NCBI GenBank assembly: GCA_964423405.1
Contig: CAYREY010000002.1
Coordinates: 1 to 64,000 of the forward strand
Origin: Bog-950 sp964423405
Lineage (GTDB): Bacteria > Bacteroidota > Bacteroidia > Chitinophagales > LD1
Length of the DNA: 64,000 bases
Direction of reading: 5' to 3'
Position numbers and translations under genes: made by a program. The notes under the pieces were generated by a model. It was not told the DNA's origin and searched no databases. It saw nothing but the letters and a program-made list of their open reading frames with translations. Shown in pieces: positions 33,333 through 41,861 of this stretch; within the stretch, counting starts at the first letter, position 1; every line of letters starts with the position of its first letter.

Positions 33333-34085
33333 TTATTTTTTATCGGTTACCACTTGCTCGCTGGTTTTACCAAAGCGGCGTTCGCGGTTTTGATAGTCAA
33401 TTATAGCTTTATAAAGCTCTTCTTTGTTAAACTCCGGCCAGAATTTATCGGTAAAATAAAACTCTGCGTATGCCAGTTGCCACAACAAAAAGTTGCTTAC
33501 CCGCAATTCGCCGCTGGTTCTTATCAGCAGCTCGGGGTCCGGGCGGCCCGCTGTGTACAGGTTGTCGCTTATCAGCTGTTCGTTTATATCGTTCAGCCCC
33601 AGCTCATTATTCTTCACTTTTTGGGCTATGTTTTTCACCGCCCTAATTATTTCATTTTTACCACTATAGCTAAGTGCCAGTATCAGTTCCATACGCTTAC
33701 CCCCTGCGGTTTTTTCAATGGCCGCGCGCAGCTCGTTGGCTACGCTTTTGGGCAGCGAGTCGATATCGCCTATAGCACCGAGGCGAATATCATTTTTAAT
33801 GAGTGTTTTAAGCTCGCCGTTAATCGTTTTTAACAGCAGGGTCATTAAGGCACTCACCTCCAGCTGCGGGCGGTTCCAGTTCTCGGTGCTGAAGGCATAG
33901 AGGGTAAGGTGTTTTACCCCTAATTCGGCACAGGCTTCGGAAGTTTCGCGCACAGCATTTACCCCATTGCTATGGCCAAAAACACGGTTTTTGCCATGCT
34001 GCTTGGCCCAACGCCCGTTGCCGTCCATTATTACGGCAATGTGCTGGGGTAAACGGGTTACATCTATTTGGTCTTTCAAACTCAC
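33333..34085 (-). CDS. uppS: Isoprenyl transferase (undecaprenyl diphosphate synthase)
   Basis: A 250-residue cis-prenyltransferase that makes the C55 lipid carrier for peptidoglycan and O-antigen. The catalytic Asp21 lies in HIAVIMDGNGRWAKQ; other family blocks are LTLYAFSTENWNRP and the C-terminal RPDPELLIRTSGELRVSNFL and FWPEF. Length is normal. Between DUF6089 and bamA, a standard Bacteroidota order. Confidence 0.95.
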   Translation of the reverse strand: MSLKDQIDVTRLPQHIAVIMDGNGRWAKQHGKNRVFGHSNGVNAVRETSEACAELGVKHLTLYAFSTENWNRPQLEVSALMTLLLKTINGELKTLIKNDIRLGAIGDIDSLPKSVANELRAAIEKTAGGKRMELILALSYSGKNEIIRAVKNIAQKVKNNELGLNDINEQLISDNLYTAGRPDPELLIRTSGELRVSNFLLWQLAYAEFYFTDKFWPEFNKEELYKAIIDYQNRERRFGKTSEQVVTDKK

Positions 34086-34246
34086 TTAGCGAACGATTAA
34101 ACGCTTGTTTTAAAATTTATTTTGCCCTGTTTAATGCTTTTGTGGCAGCAAAGTAACTTTTGCCTGCAACAAGATAACATTTAATGGCTTTAACAAATTT
34201 TTTAAAGCGGGGGCGAAGATATTAAAATACCCGATAGAGAAGCCTT

Positions 34247-35089
34247 TTACTGATAAGTGTTGTTGGGCGTAGGGCACTGTAGCTTCATTATGGTGTACGA
34301 GAAGGTAATGCCTACAAACACGTAGTCATCAAATTTGGGCGATTGGCCCCTTTGGTACCCCGGTTGGCCTATTTTTTCGCCGCCGTTTTGGCCACTGCGG
34401 TCGCTAAGGGCGGCTGCCAGGCCCGTAGAGCCCCCCGGCAACGAGGCATAGCTGGGGTATTTGCCGCTTACATCGTCCAGGTAATCGGTAAAGGTTTTGC
34501 GCACGCCGGCCTCAATACCTATGTTCCAGTTGCGCTTAAACGAAAACTTAAAACCGCCCACAATGGGTATGGCCAGGCTGAACAGCCTGTATTTTTTAAC
34601 ACCAGAGTAGCTGGCATCGTTTTGCCCCTCGGTACCCAGAGGTTGCAGGTAATACCACTGGCCGTTGTACTGTGCCTTGGGGTTAAAAAAGAACACCGTA
34701 AGGCCGGTGCCCAGGTAGGGGGTCCACCAGTGTTTGCCTTTGGCGTTGGCTTTATCGAATTTAAAGAAGTTGAACTCTATCTGGGTGGTAATGTCAAAAA
34801 TATCGCTTTTAAACGACAGGTTGCGCTGGCGGTTCCAGGCTATGTTGGTTTTGGCATCGTCAAACTCTACCTGCCCCCAGTTGATAGAGGTTTTCCAGCC
34901 GCCGCGGTATTTAATGTTGTAGCGGTAAAAAGCACCGGCACCGGGGCGGACAAACTTAAACGAGGTTTGGGTGTTAAGGTCGCCAAAGTAGTTAGTGCCC
35001 CCGGCCCATACGCCAAACTCGTGTATTTGAGCGCTGGCAGAAAAACCCAGCAGAAAACAGGCTACACACAACAGAACAGGCAGCCGCAT
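34247..35089 (-). CDS. DUF6089 outer-membrane beta-barrel protein
   Basis: A 280-residue exported protein with signal peptide (MRLPVLLCVACFLLGFSASA) followed by AQIHEFGVWAGGTNYFGDLN and alternating amphipathic strands ending YVFVGITFSYTI. The layout matches the DUF6089 family found directly upstream of uppS/bamA in Bacteroidota; its role is unknown but the setting points to the outer membrane. The ATG at 35089 gives the signal peptide; upstream in-frame starts would read through the palindrome at 35099-35131. Confidence 0.85.
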   Translation of the reverse strand: MRLPVLLCVACFLLGFSASAQIHEFGVWAGGTNYFGDLNTQTSFKFVRPGAGAFYRYNIKYRGGWKTSINWGQVEFDDAKTNIAWNRQRNLSFKSDIFDITTQIEFNFFKFDKANAKGKHWWTPYLGTGLTVFFFNPKAQYNGQWYYLQPLGTEGQNDASYSGVKKYRLFSLAIPIVGGFKFSFKRNWNIGIEAGVRKTFTDYLDDVSGKYPSYASLPGGSTGLAAALSDRSGQNGGEKIGQPGYQRGQSPKFDDYVFVGITFSYTIMKLQCPTPNNTYQ

Positions 35090-35098
35090 AGCCCCTAA

Positions 35099-35131
35099 AA
35101 CCCCGAAAGGGTTTGAAACCCTTTCGGGGTT
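35099..35131. repeat. REP-like 33-base palindrome, copy 2
   Basis: Same 16-bp arms as 13109-13141, with G instead of A as loop base. Given the promoter at 35176-35207, it lies in the 5' leader of the DUF6089-uppS-bamA transcript, 10 bases before the ATG, where it could limit ribosome access. Confidence 0.8.
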
Positions 35132-35175
35132 CCGGAAATGTAAAATGCCGTTTGTTCTATTCATTACAGAGGGCG

Positions 35176-35207
35176 CGAAAGTAATTACTAACGGCGGACT
35201 ATCCAAA
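35176..35207 (-). promoter_or_regulatory. Promoter of the DUF6089-uppS-bamA operon
   Basis: On the minus strand: TTTG (35207-35204), a 20-base spacer and TACTTTCG (35183-35176). The -7 box is identical to that of acpP. Confidence 0.55.
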
Positions 35208-35267
35208 ATGTTGTTTTTGGGGCCTATTTAGCCTGTGCTGTACCAGGCAGATGGGCTTTAAAAGCTA

Positions 35268-35340
35268 CCCCGGGTTGAAACCCGGGGGCTGGCAGATGTC
35301 AGAGATTAGATTTGTCAACTTTTATAAAGTTGACAAATCT
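35268..35340. repeat. Two adjacent palindromes at the truncation point of a T9SS cargo gene
   Basis: First hairpin: ccccgggtt (35268-35276) / aacccgggg (35279-35287). Second: perfect 15-bp arms agatttgtcaacttt (35308-35322) and complement (35326-35340), loop tat. The coding similarity of the following gene begins at the last base of the second palindrome, so the element marks the breakpoint. Confidence 0.75.
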
Positions 35341-36020
35341 TGGTTAACGAACCGTTGTTAGAAGACTTTTATACTGAAAACCGCACGAGTAGTGTGGGCA
35401 AGTTAAACGACTTCAATCATACTGTTTCTGAGTTGGCATCAACTAATGATTACTGGCAAAAAGTAGCAGAAGCTGTACAGAAAAATAATGAAGTGCCGGC
35501 TACTCACAGCTTTGAAGAAAATGAAAAGGATATGAATGCCTTGTTTCTTGATAAGATTGTAACACAAGGCACCGATAGGTTTAATGAGGAACAAACGGCA
35601 CAAATACTTGCACTTGCACAGGCATGCCCTTTTACCCAGGGTAAAGCAGTTTACCTGGCGCGTGTGCTTTATTCCTTAATTGACCCTGCTGTAATTTTTA
35701 GCGATGATGCTGCCTGCGAAGTAGCATATAAAAAAGCGCCTGATAACAGCACTGTTGAAGCCCAGACAACCAAGTATGCTTACATCAGCCCCAATCCTTC
35801 CGGCACCCAAACCAACCTGTTTTTAAATTTAGAGGAGCAGGAAAAAGGTGAGTTATTGTTGCTTGACCTTACCGGAAGGGTGGTGATGGCTTATACCATA
35901 GTGCCCGATAAAACTATACAGATTATAAACCTTGCAGGTGTTAATGCTGGCGCCTATGTTTATAGCATACAAACCCAAAACGGTTTTACTTACACCGGTA
36001 AGCTAACAGTTGTAAAGTAA
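35340..36020 (+). pseudogene. 5'-truncated T9SS cargo gene
   Basis: About 226 residues of what should be the C-terminal part of a larger secreted protein. There is no signal peptide, the only start is a TTG at the edge of a palindrome, and an in-frame stop lies inside that palindrome. The remaining part has a helical segment (IVTQGTDRFNEEQTAQILAL, QACPFTQGKAVYLARVLYSL) and a complete T9SS type A sorting domain (YISPNPSGTQTN ... GAYVYSIQTQNGFTYTGKL). A T9SS domain without a Sec signal cannot be exported, so this is read as a remnant. A short cytoplasmic protein of unknown role is the alternative. Confidence 0.7.
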
Positions 36021-36038
36021 ACTGTATCTTTGGTAGGC

Positions 36039-37514
36039 ATGAAATGCTTTTTAACTATAGGGCTTATTGCAATTTATAATTTGCTGTTTGCACAAATTGA
36101 TAAAAAATGGGTGGTGGGTTATCTGCCATCCATTCTTCAGTTTGATGAGGACACTGCCATTAACTATAGTTTGGACACTACACCGATAATTTACATTATG
36201 CAAACCACTGCTAATGTTTGCGATAGCGATGGTAATTTGTTGTTTTTTAGCAATGGTATGTGTTTGTTTGATAAACATTGTGATACCATAGAAAATGCTT
36301 ATGATTTTCATCCGCCCAAAATGGGCGCGTTTTACGAGCCTTGTGCTAACTCAACACAGGCAGCTTTAATTTTACCACGCAAAAACGGCACCTATTATTA
36401 TTTCCACTATACTATGTCCGATAGTGCTTACGATAATAATGCGTCATTCGACTTGCTTTATTACAGTATTGTAGATATGCAGTTTAATAACGGTAAAGGT
36501 AAGTTGGTCTCTAAAAACAATAATTTACTTAACGGCACCCAAATTGCCCCTTATGGCCTTACCGCTTGCCGCCACGCCAATGGCCGTGACTGGTGGCTGA
36601 TAATGCCGGAAGTGATAAAAAATGCTTACCATGTTTTTTTAGTAACACCCGATACGGTATTGCCAATGGGTTACCAGTTGGTTTCATCGGGCTTTTTCGG
36701 AACTATAACTCCGCATGGGCAATGTGCTTTTTCTACCAATGGTAATTACCTGGCGGCTACTAATTTTGATGGAGGCGTAAAGGTGATGCAGTTTGACCGG
36801 TGCAGCGGTATAATAAGCCCCTGGCTTACGGTATATATACCATTAGACTTGCCGAATCAAACCAGCAGAGGTGGGTGTGGGGTTGCCTTTTCGGAAAGTG
36901 CCAGATTTTTATATGTCAACTCATTTAAAAAAGTACACCAGTTTGACCTTGCTGATACAAATGTTCAGCAATCGCGGGTACTGGTAGGTCAGGAAGATTC
37001 GGGAAGCTACGCCATGTTCGACCCTATGCAAATAGGACCTAACGGTAAAATATATGTATCGAACTTTAACGGACATTCAAATTGCCTTAATACCATTCAA
37101 AACCCAGAAGAAAAAGGTGTTCAGTGTAATTTTGTATATCGTTCTGATACAATACGTGGAAGTCTGGCTGTGATAGGTGTACCAAATATGCCCAATTATT
37201 CTCTGGGCGTATTACACGGTAGCGGGTGCGATACGCTCATTAGCAGCCTGCCCCCAAACCCCCAAAGTGGGCTTAAAAACATAATACAAATTTCGCCTAA
37301 CCCGGCCTGTGATGTTGTGAAAATTACTATTGCTGATAACCGCGAACAGTTGCAGCTGGTTATTTATAATTCGGTAGGGCAGGTAGCTAAGCAAACCGTT
37401 ATAAGCGGTTACCTGTTGCTGGATGTAAGCGATTTGCCAAATGGCATATACCACATTATAGCCGGTGGCGATACCGGCAAGCTATATAAGGCACGGTTTG
37501 TAGTGGCAAGGTAA
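36039..37514 (+). CDS. T9SS-exported protein with beta-propeller-like repeats
   Basis: A 491-residue secreted protein: signal peptide (MKCFLTIGLIAIYNLLFA), then repeated segments resembling WD/PQQ-type blades (FSTNGNYLAATNFDGGVKVMQFDR, FSESARFLYVNSFKKVHQFDL, IGPNGKIYVSNFNG), and a T9SS type A sorting domain (QISPNPACDVVKITI ... NGIYHIIAGG). The role is not known; such proteins are cell-surface or released. The ATG at 36039 was preferred to a TTG 9 bases upstream because it begins a clean signal peptide. Confidence 0.82.
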   Translation: MKCFLTIGLIAIYNLLFAQIDKKWVVGYLPSILQFDEDTAINYSLDTTPIIYIMQTTANVCDSDGNLLFFSNGMCLFDKHCDTIENAYDFHPPKMGAFYEPCANSTQAALILPRKNGTYYYFHYTMSDSAYDNNASFDLLYYSIVDMQFNNGKGKLVSKNNNLLNGTQIAPYGLTACRHANGRDWWLIMPEVIKNAYHVFLVTPDTVLPMGYQLVSSGFFGTITPHGQCAFSTNGNYLAATNFDGGVKVMQFDRCSGIISPWLTVYIPLDLPNQTSRGGCGVAFSESARFLYVNSFKKVHQFDLADTNVQQSRVLVGQEDSGSYAMFDPMQIGPNGKIYVSNFNGHSNCLNTIQNPEEKGVQCNFVYRSDTIRGSLAVIGVPNMPNYSLGVLHGSGCDTLISSLPPNPQSGLKNIIQISPNPACDVVKITIADNREQLQLVIYNSVGQVAKQTVISGYLLLDVSDLPNGIYHIIAGGDTGKLYKARFVVAR

Positions 37515-37732
37515 ACTTTGCATTTATATAATAATGCTACCTGTTGTGTTCCAGCAGGGTCTCTGCTAAAACAAATAAGCAGGTGCGGTGCCGTGCTGCT
37601 ATATACGCTTAGCCAGGCAAGCGGCCGCGCCGTGCCTAAGCCACGTCCGGTACATGCAGCCTAAAGCAGGCGGGTGACCAATACAAAACAGGCGGCACCT
37701 ACGGTGCGCAGTGTTTTTGGTGCCTGTTTGCT
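37515..37732. other. Intergenic region without a gene
   Basis: Rich in short G/C palindromes (for example ggcggcacc ... ggtgcgc near 37691-37710) but without a reading frame or RNA gene that I recognise. Continues into repeat copy B. Confidence 0.4.
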
Positions 37733-37958
37733 ACAAACAGACGATCACTACTCGGTGTTTGGTTTCCATACAACGTAAATTGAGCAGCATAGCCTACTAC
37801 TAAGCGATATACTGGTTTTTGCACCAAACACATATAGATAGTTTATATGTGTTTGGTGCGGGGTTAACACAATAGGGGGTAGGGGTGTTAACACTAAAAT
37901 TTGCAAAATACTGACAATTAGCCGCTTGTGAAGCAGCGGGGTTAACATGCTTTTAAAA
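37733..37958 (+). repeat. Dispersed intergenic repeat, copy B (GTTAAC-box family)
   Basis: Homologous to 336-584. GTTAAC boxes at 37863-37868, 37887-37892 and 37941-37946 (24 and 54 bases apart). Between them lie the shared blocks ggggtgttaacac/attt, ttgcaaaa and aattag. The tail ends 16 bases before the stop of thiL, with the same orientation relative to the gene 3' end as in the other copies. Contains an additional dyad, caccaaacacatat / atatgtgtttggtg, around 37822-37858. Confidence 0.75.
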
Positions 37959-37974
37959 ACCGATAAAAAACGCG

Positions 37975-39015
37975 CTATTGGTTAAAGTGGTTCCAGCCCT
38001 GTGCTTTCAGGTTGTGGCGGTTGTTGCTGCGGGTTATCAGCACACAGCCTTCTTCGGCTTTGGTAACGGTACCTATTACAGAGAAGGTAGCATCTTCGGC
38101 CAGCTTGGTTTCGTCCTCGGGCTCTATGGTAAACAGCAGCTCGTAATCTTCGCCACCGTTAAGGGCACAGGTAATAGGGTCCAGGTTAAATTTAAGGGCC
38201 ATATTGTACGTGTCTTCGCTAACCGGTACGCGTGCCTCTTCTATCTGGCAACCTACGCCGCTTTGCTTACACAGGTGAAATATATCGGACGACAGGCCAT
38301 CGCTAAGGTCCATCATAGCAGTAGGCTTTAGGCCCATCTCTTTAAAGTAGTCTATTACATCGCGGCGGGCTTCGGGTTTAAGCTGGCGGCCAATCAGGTA
38401 GTCGGCGTTCTCCAGGTCGGGTTGTATTTCGGGGTGCTCCAGGTACAGGCGCTTTTCGCGCTCCAGTATCTGTAGGCCCAGGTAGGCGCCGCCAAGGTCG
38501 CCGGTTACGCAAATAAGGTCGCCCACTTTGGCGCCGCTGCGGTACACCAGCTCATCGGCAGTAGCTACGCCTATAGCTGTAACCGATATCACCAGCCCCG
38601 AGGTAGAGGAGGTAGTATCGCCACCCACCAGGTCAACGTTATAAAATTTGCAGGCCAGCTTAATGCCTTCGTATAGTTCTTCCAGTGCCTCTACCGTATA
38701 CCGCGATGATACCGCCAGCGATACGGTAATCTGCTTAGGTCGGGCGTTCATGGCATATATATCGCTAAGGTTTACCACCACGCTTTTATAGCCCAGGTGC
38801 TTTAGCGGGGTGTACATAATATCAAAGTGTATGCCCTCTACCAGCATATCGGTAGTAACCACGGTTTGCAGATTGCCGCTGTCTATAACAGCCGCATCGT
38901 CGCCCACGCCGGTTTTGGTTTCGGGGTTAACAAGCTGCAGGCCGGTGGTAAGGCGGTCAATCAGTCCGAACTCGCCCAGGGCGCGTACGGGGGTTACTTT
39001 TTTCTGCTCATCCAT
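37975..39015 (-). CDS. thiL: Thiamine-monophosphate kinase
   Basis: A 346-residue enzyme of the AIR synthase/ThiL fold, phosphorylating thiamine phosphate to thiamine diphosphate. Seen: GVGDDAAVID at about 36-45 (metal/ATP-binding aspartates), TTDMLVEGIHF, VNLSDIYAMNARP, DLVGGDTTSS, MMDLSDGLSSD and LNGGEDYELLFT. The ATG at 39015 (MDEQKKVTPVRALGEFGLI) is chosen; an upstream in-frame start adds residues without similarity. Monocistronic; divergent from dnaN. Confidence 0.94.
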   Translation of the reverse strand: MDEQKKVTPVRALGEFGLIDRLTTGLQLVNPETKTGVGDDAAVIDSGNLQTVVTTDMLVEGIHFDIMYTPLKHLGYKSVVVNLSDIYAMNARPKQITVSLAVSSRYTVEALEELYEGIKLACKFYNVDLVGGDTTSSTSGLVISVTAIGVATADELVYRSGAKVGDLICVTGDLGGAYLGLQILEREKRLYLEHPEIQPDLENADYLIGRQLKPEARRDVIDYFKEMGLKPTAMMDLSDGLSSDIFHLCKQSGVGCQIEEARVPVSEDTYNMALKFNLDPITCALNGGEDYELLFTIEPEDETKLAEDATFSVIGTVTKAEEGCVLITRSNNRHNLKAQGWNHFNQ

Positions 39016-39214
39016 ACTATAGTAATTTAGCGGCGCAAGGATAGTACATTTATAACACAAGGCCGTGCTGCCCAGCCAATAAGGCAATCAACAAACAGCC
39101 CTTTTGCAATTACGGCTTTTTATTTTGTGCCGATAATTATATTTGCCCAAAGTAATAAACCTATACCCATGTGGCGGCCCGGCCGTTGAGGGGTATATAA
39201 AACAACCATAGACA

Positions 39215-40333
39215 ATGAAATTTATAGTTTCTACTACCACCCTGTTAAAGAGCCTGCAAACCATTAGCGGTGTTATCAATACCAGTTCGGTACTGCCTAT
39301 ACTGGAAGACTTTTTGTTTGAGATAAAAGGCGGTAAAATGACCGTGTTTGCTACCGACCTTGAAACCAGCATGAGCACCGAGCTAAAGGTAGAAGCCAAA
39401 GATAATGGCCGTATAGCTATACCAGCCCGTATATTGCTGGATACCCTTAAAACCCTGCCCGAGCAGCCACTTACTTTTAAGGTAGATGACAAAACCTTTG
39501 GTGTAGAAATTACCAGCGAAACCGGTCGTTACAAACTAAGCGGCGAGAACGCCGACGACTTTCCGAAAATACCACAACCAGAGGCTGTAACTGAGATTAA
39601 TATACCAGCACCGGCATTAAGCAATGCTATATCTAAAACCCTGTTTGCTGTAAGTAGCGACGACCTGCGCCCGGCTATGACAGGTGTGCTTTTTCAGGTA
39701 TCGCCAGATGGTATGACCTTTGTATCTACCGATGCGCATAAACTGGTAAAGCTTACCCGCAGCGATGTTAAGGCCAGCAAAGCGGCACAGTTTATAGTGC
39801 CTAAAAAAGCGCTTAGCCTGTTAAAGGCAGCCCTGCCGGGTGGAGAGTCGGGCGTTAACGTATCGTACAACAAATCGAATGCGTTTTTTACGTTTGAGAA
39901 TACCAAACTGATATGCCGTTTGATAGATGCCAACTATCCGGACTACAACGCGGTAATACCACAAAACAACCCGAATACCCTGTTTATTAACCGTATGGAG
40001 TTGCAGAATGCTATGCGCCGTATATCGATATACAGTAACAAAACCACCTACCAGGTAGTGCTTACCATTACCGGCAGCGAGCTGAAAATATCGGCTCAGG
40101 ATCTTGACTTCAGCAACGAAGCTACTGAGCGCTTAACCTGTAACTATGAGGGTAACGATATAGAGATTGGTTTCAATGCCCGTTTCCTGATAGAGATGCT
40201 TGGCGTACTGGATAGCGGTGAGATTGAGATTGAACTTTCTACCCCAACCCGTGCCGGTGTGTTACGCCCTACCGAGAAGAACGAAAACGAGGACTTATTA
40301 ATGCTGGTAATGCCCGTAATGATAAATAGCTAA
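39215..40333 (+). CDS. dnaN: DNA polymerase III sliding clamp (beta subunit)
   Basis: A 372-residue protein with three repeated clamp domains. Marks include MKFIVSTTTLLKSLQTISGVI, FATDLETSMS, FVSTDAHKLVK and the C-terminal LLMLVMPVMINS that forms part of the peptide-binding pocket. It encircles DNA and tethers the replicative polymerase. A TATATTTG box at 39138-39145 may be the -7 element, though no -33 box was found at the right distance. No dnaA or recF lies nearby, so the window shows no sign of oriC. Ends in a strong terminator. Confidence 0.96.
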   Translation: MKFIVSTTTLLKSLQTISGVINTSSVLPILEDFLFEIKGGKMTVFATDLETSMSTELKVEAKDNGRIAIPARILLDTLKTLPEQPLTFKVDDKTFGVEITSETGRYKLSGENADDFPKIPQPEAVTEINIPAPALSNAISKTLFAVSSDDLRPAMTGVLFQVSPDGMTFVSTDAHKLVKLTRSDVKASKAAQFIVPKKALSLLKAALPGGESGVNVSYNKSNAFFTFENTKLICRLIDANYPDYNAVIPQNNPNTLFINRMELQNAMRRISIYSNKTTYQVVLTITGSELKISAQDLDFSNEATERLTCNYEGNDIEIGFNARFLIEMLGVLDSGEIEIELSTPTRAGVLRPTEKNENEDLLMLVMPVMINS

Positions 40334-40445
40334 TACCCCTAAATCCCCTGAAGGGGACTTTAATACAAACAGCCCTGAGGAACACCTCAGGGCTGTTTGC
40401 TTTTGTATGGTGGCTGTTAAGTCCCCTTTAGGGGATTTAGGGGTA
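40334..40445. repeat. Inverted pair of REP-like elements flanking a terminator
   Basis: A 27-base element at 40334-40360 is repeated in inverse orientation at 40419-40445 with one mismatch. Each has an internal cccct/agggg hairpin. The dnaN terminator sits between them. Together they could form one long cruciform. Confidence 0.75.
40367..40402 (+). terminator. Terminator of dnaN
   Basis: 14-bp perfect stem (aaacagccctgagg / cctcagggctgttt), loop aaca, followed by gctttt. Confidence 0.85.
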
Positions 40446-40466
40446 GTTTTTTTTTATTTTGCAGCT

Positions 40467-41858
40467 ATGATAAAGCAACTGGCTTTTGCAATAATGTTAT
40501 GGGTATATGTACCGACGGCCTTGGGGCAAACAGGGGCCATAAGTGTAACCACCGAGTTTATTAAACAGGGTAAATGGCAACAGGCCAGCCATTACATTGA
40601 TTCGGTAATACGCAAGAACCCGAAGGATGTAGATGCCCTGATGATGAAGGGCAATGTGATATTAAACTACGCGCTGGATACCACCCCGCCTATGCAGTTT
40701 ATTACCGAAGATGATGCTACCATATTTACCGGCGGCGTAAAGCAGCGGCCCAAACAACTAAGCACTAAAACCGTGTATGCTGTAGAGCGGATTTGGCGAA
40801 AGTGTTTGTTGCTCGATTCAACCCGGGCAGATATAAGCAAGGGGCTATGTACCATTTATGCAATGGCACTTATGCGCGACTCGCTGGAGAGAGAAATAGT
40901 GCGGCTGATGAAGATAGAGAAAAATGATGGTGAACAAGCCTTCAGGATGTGCGAGTATGCCCGTAAGTTTAAAGAGCGTAACCGGTTTGATGAAGCTATG
41001 CTCGTTTATCAGTTTATTGCCCAACAATATCCCGCATTGGCAGGGGTACGGTGCGACATAGCATCGGAGTACTTTTATGCCGGCAGGCTGAATGAGGCCC
41101 TGGCCTGGCTCGATTCTACCTACAACTTTAAAACGGTAGATGAAACGTCTTTTTTGAACGGCGCTTTTACCTACAGCCTGCTGGGGTATTACGATGATGC
41201 CCAGAACGTGCTGAACAGCTACTCGCGTATTTACCAGAGTAAAATGGATGTGTTTTATTACGGTCTGCGCCAGTTTGCCGATACATCGGCAAAATATGTA
41301 GAAACACTACGTGGCTTTTGCGCGGCTACCGATAGCAACGCCTACTACAGCGAGTACTACACTGCGCAAAGGCTACTGGCTACCGACTCGTTTACCCCTG
41401 CTGCGTATAAAAGTTTAGTGGCCGATAAAAACATACCCGACTATTACAAGGTGCTAATTCATCAGCGGGCTATACAACAGCTAACTTATTATGGTTGCGA
41501 GCCCTATCTGCAATACGGCATACTGCTTTCCTCTATCAAAAATTTTGCAGCAGCCACGCAGTTTCTGGAAGAGGCAGAGCATTGCAGGCAAGAGGGCATA
41601 GAATTACAATATTGGATGATGCACTACGCCTATAGTTTGTATATGGCCGGTGAGAAAGAAAAATCGCTGGATTATTTTAAACCGTTGCTGCAATCTACAA
41701 ACCCGGTTATTGCCAACGTGGCAACTTATTTTAGTGCGGTAATACTAAAAGGTGAGGGCAAAACTGTAGAGGCCGGTAAGCTGTTTAAAGAGCTTGATTC
41801 ACCATCTACCGATAGTAAATATGGCCAATTAGCCAGGTGGCAGCTAAATAGCCGGTAA
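40467..41858 (+). CDS. Exported tetratricopeptide-repeat protein
   Basis: A 463-residue protein with signal peptide (MIKQLAFAIMLWVYVPTALG) and TPR-like helical pairs: QGKWQQASHYIDSVIRKNPKDVDALMMKGN, NRFDEAMLVYQFIAQQYPA, FYAGRLNEALAWLDS, and KNFAAATQFLEEAEHCRQEG with YMAGEKEKSLDYFKPLLQ near the end. No enzymatic domain. The ATG at 40467 is used because the upstream in-frame start at 40407 lies in the REP element. Likely a periplasmic scaffold protein; partner unknown. Confidence 0.8.
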   Translation: MIKQLAFAIMLWVYVPTALGQTGAISVTTEFIKQGKWQQASHYIDSVIRKNPKDVDALMMKGNVILNYALDTTPPMQFITEDDATIFTGGVKQRPKQLSTKTVYAVERIWRKCLLLDSTRADISKGLCTIYAMALMRDSLEREIVRLMKIEKNDGEQAFRMCEYARKFKERNRFDEAMLVYQFIAQQYPALAGVRCDIASEYFYAGRLNEALAWLDSTYNFKTVDETSFLNGAFTYSLLGYYDDAQNVLNSYSRIYQSKMDVFYYGLRQFADTSAKYVETLRGFCAATDSNAYYSEYYTAQRLLATDSFTPAAYKSLVADKNIPDYYKVLIHQRAIQQLTYYGCEPYLQYGILLSSIKNFAAATQFLEEAEHCRQEGIELQYWMMHYAYSLYMAGEKEKSLDYFKPLLQSTNPVIANVATYFSAVILKGEGKTVEAGKLFKELDSPSTDSKYGQLARWQLNSR

Positions 41859-41861
41859 ATA

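Noticed and set aside
34343..35098. Long plus-strand frame opposite the DUF6089 gene
   Set aside because: The minus-strand frame has a signal peptide and family features; the plus-strand frame is an antisense shadow.
39088..39214. Replication origin next to dnaN
   Set aside because: No dnaA, recF or cluster of DnaA boxes was seen; the flanking genes thiL and a TPR protein give no support.
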